Assembly (NCBI RefSeq): GCF_017562075.2
Contig: NC_054085.1
Coordinates: 24,244,433 to 24,308,432, forward strand
Direction of reading: 5' to 3'
Length of the DNA: 64,000 nucleotides
Origin: Anopheles merus
Lineage: Eukaryota > Arthropoda > Insecta > Diptera > Culicidae
Part shown: positions 58,948 through 64,000 of the stretch, one piece after another
Layout: each line of letters begins with the position of its first letter
Position numbering within the stretch: the stretch's first letter is position 1
The notes under the pieces: model-generated
What the model saw: the letters and a program-made list of their open reading frames with translations, nothing else
Told to the model about the DNA's origin: nothing
The model's database searches: none
Translations under genes and position numbers: made by a program

Positions 58948-61900
58948 GATAGAGAGTGTCTGGTGCAGCAAGAAATTAGAGAAAGGCAGAGTTTGCTATA
59001 GAAGCGTTCGATGTGCAAAACTGGCATAAGGTCACCGTTCAGCGGGCCTGCTGGAAAACTCTGATAAGATGAGAAAGTCCCCCGGGGACGTGCGGGATTT
59101 GTGGCAATCAATATACTCCAAGTTCGCCTTGCGTACATTTTCCACACAGGATCGATAGAATCCGAGCTTCGAGGATGAGATTAGGGTGCGATTTATCGGA
59201 ATGAACAAGAAACCGTGAGCGAATCAGGGAGCGTACTAAGCCAGATGGAATCCTTCAGCTAGTTCAACAGTGAGGTAAAGAATAAATCCACTGCGAAAGA
59301 AATCCATCCCAGCCACAGTCCCGATTTCCTGAACACTAGGGCGGGACACTTGCGGAACACTTTTTTCCCAAGCGTACGAGTTATTCGGCAAAGTTTTAAT
59401 CTCATCTTTACCCAAATGAAACGTATTGTAAGCTTGTTGTTGACTGCCGCTCCCATGCACCCTTCTCGGACGGGGCACGCGCTTAGATGTGACCAACCCA
59501 ACTCGCAAAACTTCTTCACCGGATGTTCGTCCCAAAGAGTTGTGTCTATTTGGCGAGTCCTAATCGGCTTACGATACATTGGATGTACAGCCATTGGGAG
59601 GATTTTTGCATAATCCACACGAAAAGTACGTTCTTCCACTTTTGGAAAACTCCGGACAGGCCAAAATTGGCAAAGATGACACATTGTCAAGGAGGTTTGA
59701 AAGATTTTTGGATCACGTTTTTTTTCTTTCGTGCTCTAATAAATGAAAGATGTTCATCTTTTTTCCGCTCTTTTTCATGCGGACACACATCACGTTTCTG
59801 CAGCACACTTCACAGTGAAGCATACAGCAATTTCGAAATCTCGGTGCGTACTGTTTCCCACCGTTGCCATCTGATAATGTACGCTGCTCGTCTAGAAAGC
59901 AACCGCGTGGCTGACGTTCAAATGAACATCACGCCACCCGATAAAAAGCGTGTGTACTTCAAAAACTTTACCCCCTCGTGAAGGATAAAGACAGCCTCGA
60001 AAGCGAATGAACCATCCGCGCCGAGATTTGACAGCATTCGGACGGTTTTAGCCGGAATGTTTTAGAACCGTCGGTTTGTGTGTTTGTGCGAGCGCGTCAA
60101 TCTAAAATTTTGACATTATTTAATCAGATGTCGTGCCAAAATGCTAGAAACATGAGCATCGCGCGTGGAGTGGTGGTTGCCGCTTATCATACGAGCCCCG
60201 CGCCAGTGTGATTCACAGTTTGGCAATTGCCTGCGCCCCTCGGTTCACTGCAGTATTTGAGTAATAGAAAGTGGAGAGAAAAAATACTGAGAGATAACAG
60301 TATAAAGAAGAAGAAAAAAACAACTCTCTGATAGAATTCGTCATAATCCCCGCAAAGCCGTCTGTCGGTCGCAGATGTATGTGACGTGCGAGGCGTGGCA
60401 CAACGTCAAGAGCCGGAATGTTTAATATTCAAATTTTTTTTGCAAAATTCATAAAACTCTTATAAGAGTTGGGCGTGGTAGGTAGGCTTTGAAAATTTAA
60501 GGGTAATATTTAACGAGAAGTTGTATTTCTTTAACAAACTGATTTGTACCTCACCAATGTTTCACAAAAAGTGTCCAATGTCTACAAATTTCAAATATAA
60601 AAGAATCTGTTATATCACCAAGCAAGAACATGATTTTCCTCGTGATATTCCATGAATCTTGAACGTTTGTCTCGAGGCGTAAAATTGTACATTGACAAGC
60701 GTTTGAATGTTTCGACCTCAATCCATCACCGTCAAACGGTTGCGTCCCAATCGCCGAACGAAACGATAACTCGTTGGCCCCGTGTGCAGCGTGGAACATA
60801 AAAATTTCCATAAATATATTCCATGCCGCGTGCCTATCGATCAGTGGCTTTGCACGCACCGTAGCACCGTAAACCATCTGATATGGAGGTTGACTGACAC
60901 GTAGGTGCCCAAAAAACAAAAAAAAAAACAACCACACACACCAAAAGCTTATCTAGAAAATGTGACATTTTATGGCTTTTTGATGCGATTCGGTTAAGTG
61001 TACAATTATTTATGCTATTTAGCATAATGCATGAGCTCGTGTGGGTTGGGGTTTTTTGTTTGTTCCATGCATTGAATGGATACCGCGCTACACAGTGTGT
61101 ATGTCCCAGGAAGGTTGTGGAACCATGCCTAGAGCTCTTTTTTGTGCTGGTTTTGGTTAAAAGCCCACCGTAAGCGACATGTGTCAATTGTCATCACTAC
61201 CGATGAGGTCAGTCTATTGGGCTTACCGTACCATAAACTAGATACCAATGAACGCAAGAGTACAACAAAAAAACAGTTACCTCCAGATATTTCACCGTCA
61301 GCTCCGGTCGTAGGAGGCGCGGGTGCAATAAAACTCAATAACCCTTGTTATTAAAGTTCAACCCGTGAGCGCCCCCGTGCAATCAGGAAGTGGGTTCAGG
61401 CGACGCTTGTCGTTTTATGCTAACTTCTGTGGTGCACGTACGTACCCACCCTACCATCCCCACCAACAGCAGCGTGTTGTAACGGCCATGTCTCCCGCAT
61501 ATAATCCACCATCCACCACGGGTGGAAACCATTTGAAGCTAATGTTCCTAAACTTGTCGTGTTTGAGGTGAGTCCACGCCTGAGTTCTGGAACAAGGTAC
61601 ACCTTCTACCGGCTCGACGACTCAACGCGCACACACCGATCGCTTGCCGTTCGGAGACGGAGAAGGATTGCATGTAGCAGAACGTCCAGCAGCAGCGACA
61701 ACAACAAAAAAGAGCGAAAACTCCGCTGAAAACTGTGTTTGATGTGTTTAACATATGGTTTTCCTGAAGTTTCACCCTCATCACCCCGCAGGCTACCACA
61801 TGTCAGGCCGGAACCAAAGGTACACGAAGCTCATGTCAGGCCCCGTTTTCTCCCCTCCTGTAGCAGTTTTTTTTTTGTTGGCCACGTTTTGGCTAGTCTA

Positions 61901-64000
61901 TCCTCCTACCTCTAGCGATTCCGGAAAAAGGACCTCACCGTCCAAAGGCTGGACCCCGCTTGTAATGGCAGCCAATTTTCGACAGTGGAACAGTTACGCC
62001 CGGCCAAAGGTGCCCAGACCAGGTTGGACGTGTGGCACAGCGAACCCCTTTTTTTCGGGTACGTGTATCGCACACGATGGCTGAGGGAGGAAGTTAGTTT
62101 TAGTGCCAACATTTTCTGGTTCTATGCTTCGCACGTTTCCGAACTTCACCTTCGCTGTGTGTAGGGCAAGAAATGCAACAGCAATTTCCGAACTCACACC
62201 GCAACTTCCAGGCAGGCACGTAGAAGTGGAGAGTTCGCTTGTCAGGGAGTTTTTTGTTCTCCTCCTTTCGTGCTTCGAGTTTTAGTACGAAATAAAAAAA
62301 AAAAAGGATTCGAAAGATGGTTGCCGGCAGTGGTGTGGTCAGAACCTTTCAGCCATACATTGCGGATGGAAATTTGATATCACGCCCTGGTACAAACTCA
62401 TGCCCGATGATGAGTGTTATGCTGTGAAGTGTGTTGCAGAACAAGAACCTGACATTTCAACACTGCACACTGGCGGTTACGGGATTGTTGCTGCCCACGG
62501 GCAACGTTTCACCCCAATTCCTTTGCTGAAACATACCATCATCGTGGAGTAAAGTGAAAGGCATCAACAAGGATGTGTAGCCGGTTTGGTTCAACCCGTC
62601 GGGATGTTTTCATGGGGTTGTTTAGATTCCGTGCACGACGCAAGCTAGAGGTCTTAAGGCATATCTTCAACGAAATAAAGGGCGTATTTTCATATCAACC
62701 TGATAGTTAAATGGATGTAACAAAACAGGTCGTTTCAGGGGAAACCCCCTAACGAGCCAAAGTATCGTTTGGCTGCGGAGCACACAAACCCGATGGGGCA
62801 TAGATTTAGTTCGTCAAACCGGATACTTTTTCCGAGCACCATCTCTACTGGTACGCTCTTTTGGCAGTAATGACAAGAACACTGGAGCCGGCTGCTCCAC
62901 ACGATTAAACTTTGCCAAGCCTCACATTGTTTAATTTCAACTTTGGATCTTTGCATCTTCAAACCCATCGGAACGCTCGTGAGCCAACTAAATCGAGCAG
63001 ATTAGTTGTTTCCGGCTCAGCGATTTCCGCACGGCTCACACAAACACAGGACCAAACGCAGCAAAAACCAAGCGTTCGATATTGATCGCTTGTTCTAATT
63101 TACATAATTTGCCCATCCTAGACACTGTGCGGGATAGGCGTCAGTTGGTGCACAAGACGATATCGCCCGATCTGGGACGCGCCGGATATTGAGATATCCG
63201 ACGAGACGCTGCCTTCGCCACGGTGATGGGCGATTTTGGGTACATTGGAGCGATGAAACGAAGCAAAAAAAAACACACAAAAAAAAACGACCAAAACTTC
63301 CTAAAGTGTGGCCTTCTGCTGCTCTGCTCATCTCATGGCCATCTATCGCTGGCGCTGGTTCCAATATTTCATCCTTGCCAATTCGTCTGGCAACACAATG
63401 CTTCCCAGCAGCGCCAGAGGTTAAATGAAGCAAAGATTGATGGTTCGTTACGGGCTCGGGGCACGTTATGGGGCAACTTTTGCGCTCGTGCTTGCTGCCC
63501 GCAATCCAGACACTCACGCGCTCGCGGGGATGGAGATGCAGACTGCCACATTACGATACATCGTTACAGCAAAACGGATCGCCATCCTCCCATCCCATTC
63601 GCTCTCACACAAAAAAAAAAAATCACTGTCACGGAAAAGTGGCAGGACGGGCAATTGATTTTTCATATTACATTTTTATGCAAATCATGCACGCTTATAA
63701 ACATGTGCAAATCTGTCGATATTTTCCCAACCGCAGCTCTGGCTCACTGCACCGGATGATGATGATGATGCAAGCGCTTTCTATCGTGAACACAAAGCAC
63801 GCGCCGGATCAGTCCCTCGCTTCACCCGGAGCGGAACAATCGATGAAGTGCAAAAATAGCACCATACTACCGATTCGTCAGACGGCCTGTAGGCGCTGCT
63901 GAAAACGGTGATCGCTTGTTCGGGGGATACATTTTTTTCCCAGGCTCGAGGTACGTTTGAAACAGCCAGCAGCCCGCCATGTGACCAGCACGGTGGACAC
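58945..64000. other. Noncoding sequence to the window end, no gene recognised
   Basis: Mixed sequence. AACTCTTATAAGAGTT at 60455-60470 is a perfect 16-bp palindrome. A runs occur near 60919-60929, 62293-62304 and 63610-63622; a short GAT run lies at about 63757-63771. Open frames at 59523-59981, 63223-63759 and 63468-63902 overlap each other and carry no recognised domain. Confidence 0.5.

Noticed and set aside
1..64000. CRISPR arrays, prophage, operons or bacterial insertion sequences
   Set aside because: None seen. Composition, repeat types and gene scarcity are those of animal noncoding DNA.

Overview
This 64 kb window looks like noncoding nuclear DNA from an insect. The most likely source is an Anopheles-type mosquito. 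That call is an inference from the repeat content: tRNA-like SINE tails ending in GAA or AAT tracts, small MITE-like DNA transposons, and frequent short GT/CA and CT/GA microsatellites. Nothing looks bacterial: there are no Shine-Dalgarno-led operons and no dense coding. I recognise no protein-coding gene, rRNA, tRNA, snRNA, known miRNA or CRISPR array. The long open frames are short for a real gene, and they mostly lie in GC-richer patches that are open in several frames or inside simple repeats. The window is best read as intergenic or long-intron sequence.

Layout. 1-443 is the right part of a non-autonomous hAT-like element cut by the window edge. About 444-30240 is unannotatable sequence in which AT-rich stretches (near 10380-10620, 12650-13340, 17100-17540, 18400-18800, 20340-20640, 24360-24620, 27660-28330) alternate with GC-richer stretches. 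Within it are scattered microsatellites, a Z-DNA-prone (TG)n plus CG palindrome cluster at 16340-16528, and a small 58-bp insert between perfect 15-bp direct repeats at 15030-15117. 30738-34170 is a repeat-dense block. It holds a 5'-truncated SINE with a very long GAA tail bounded by a 13-bp target-site duplication, followed by two inverted copies of a foldback MITE. 34171-44430 is again noncoding, with palindromes at 34386-34404 and 35362-35376 and a short SINE-tail fragment at about 41000-41046. 44430-45345 is an extremely AT-rich block: a tandem repeat followed by a long AAT array with a SINE tail embedded in it. 50368-51065 is a complete 682-bp hAT-like non-autonomous element with 11-bp perfect terminal inverted repeats and a 7/8-matching 8-bp target duplication. 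51066-64000 is noncoding apart from one weak 151-codon open frame at 52652-53107.

The best-supported biology is mobile-element history. The two hAT-like copies share an identically placed SINE-related core, so the SINE was inside the element before both copies spread. Two different SINE-like 3' tails (GAA and AAT) coincide with the two longest trinucleotide arrays in the window, which suggests that the tails seeded those arrays. I found no convincing undescribed gene system. The remaining candidates (splice-bracketed open segments and a few protein-like open frames) are marked as weak.
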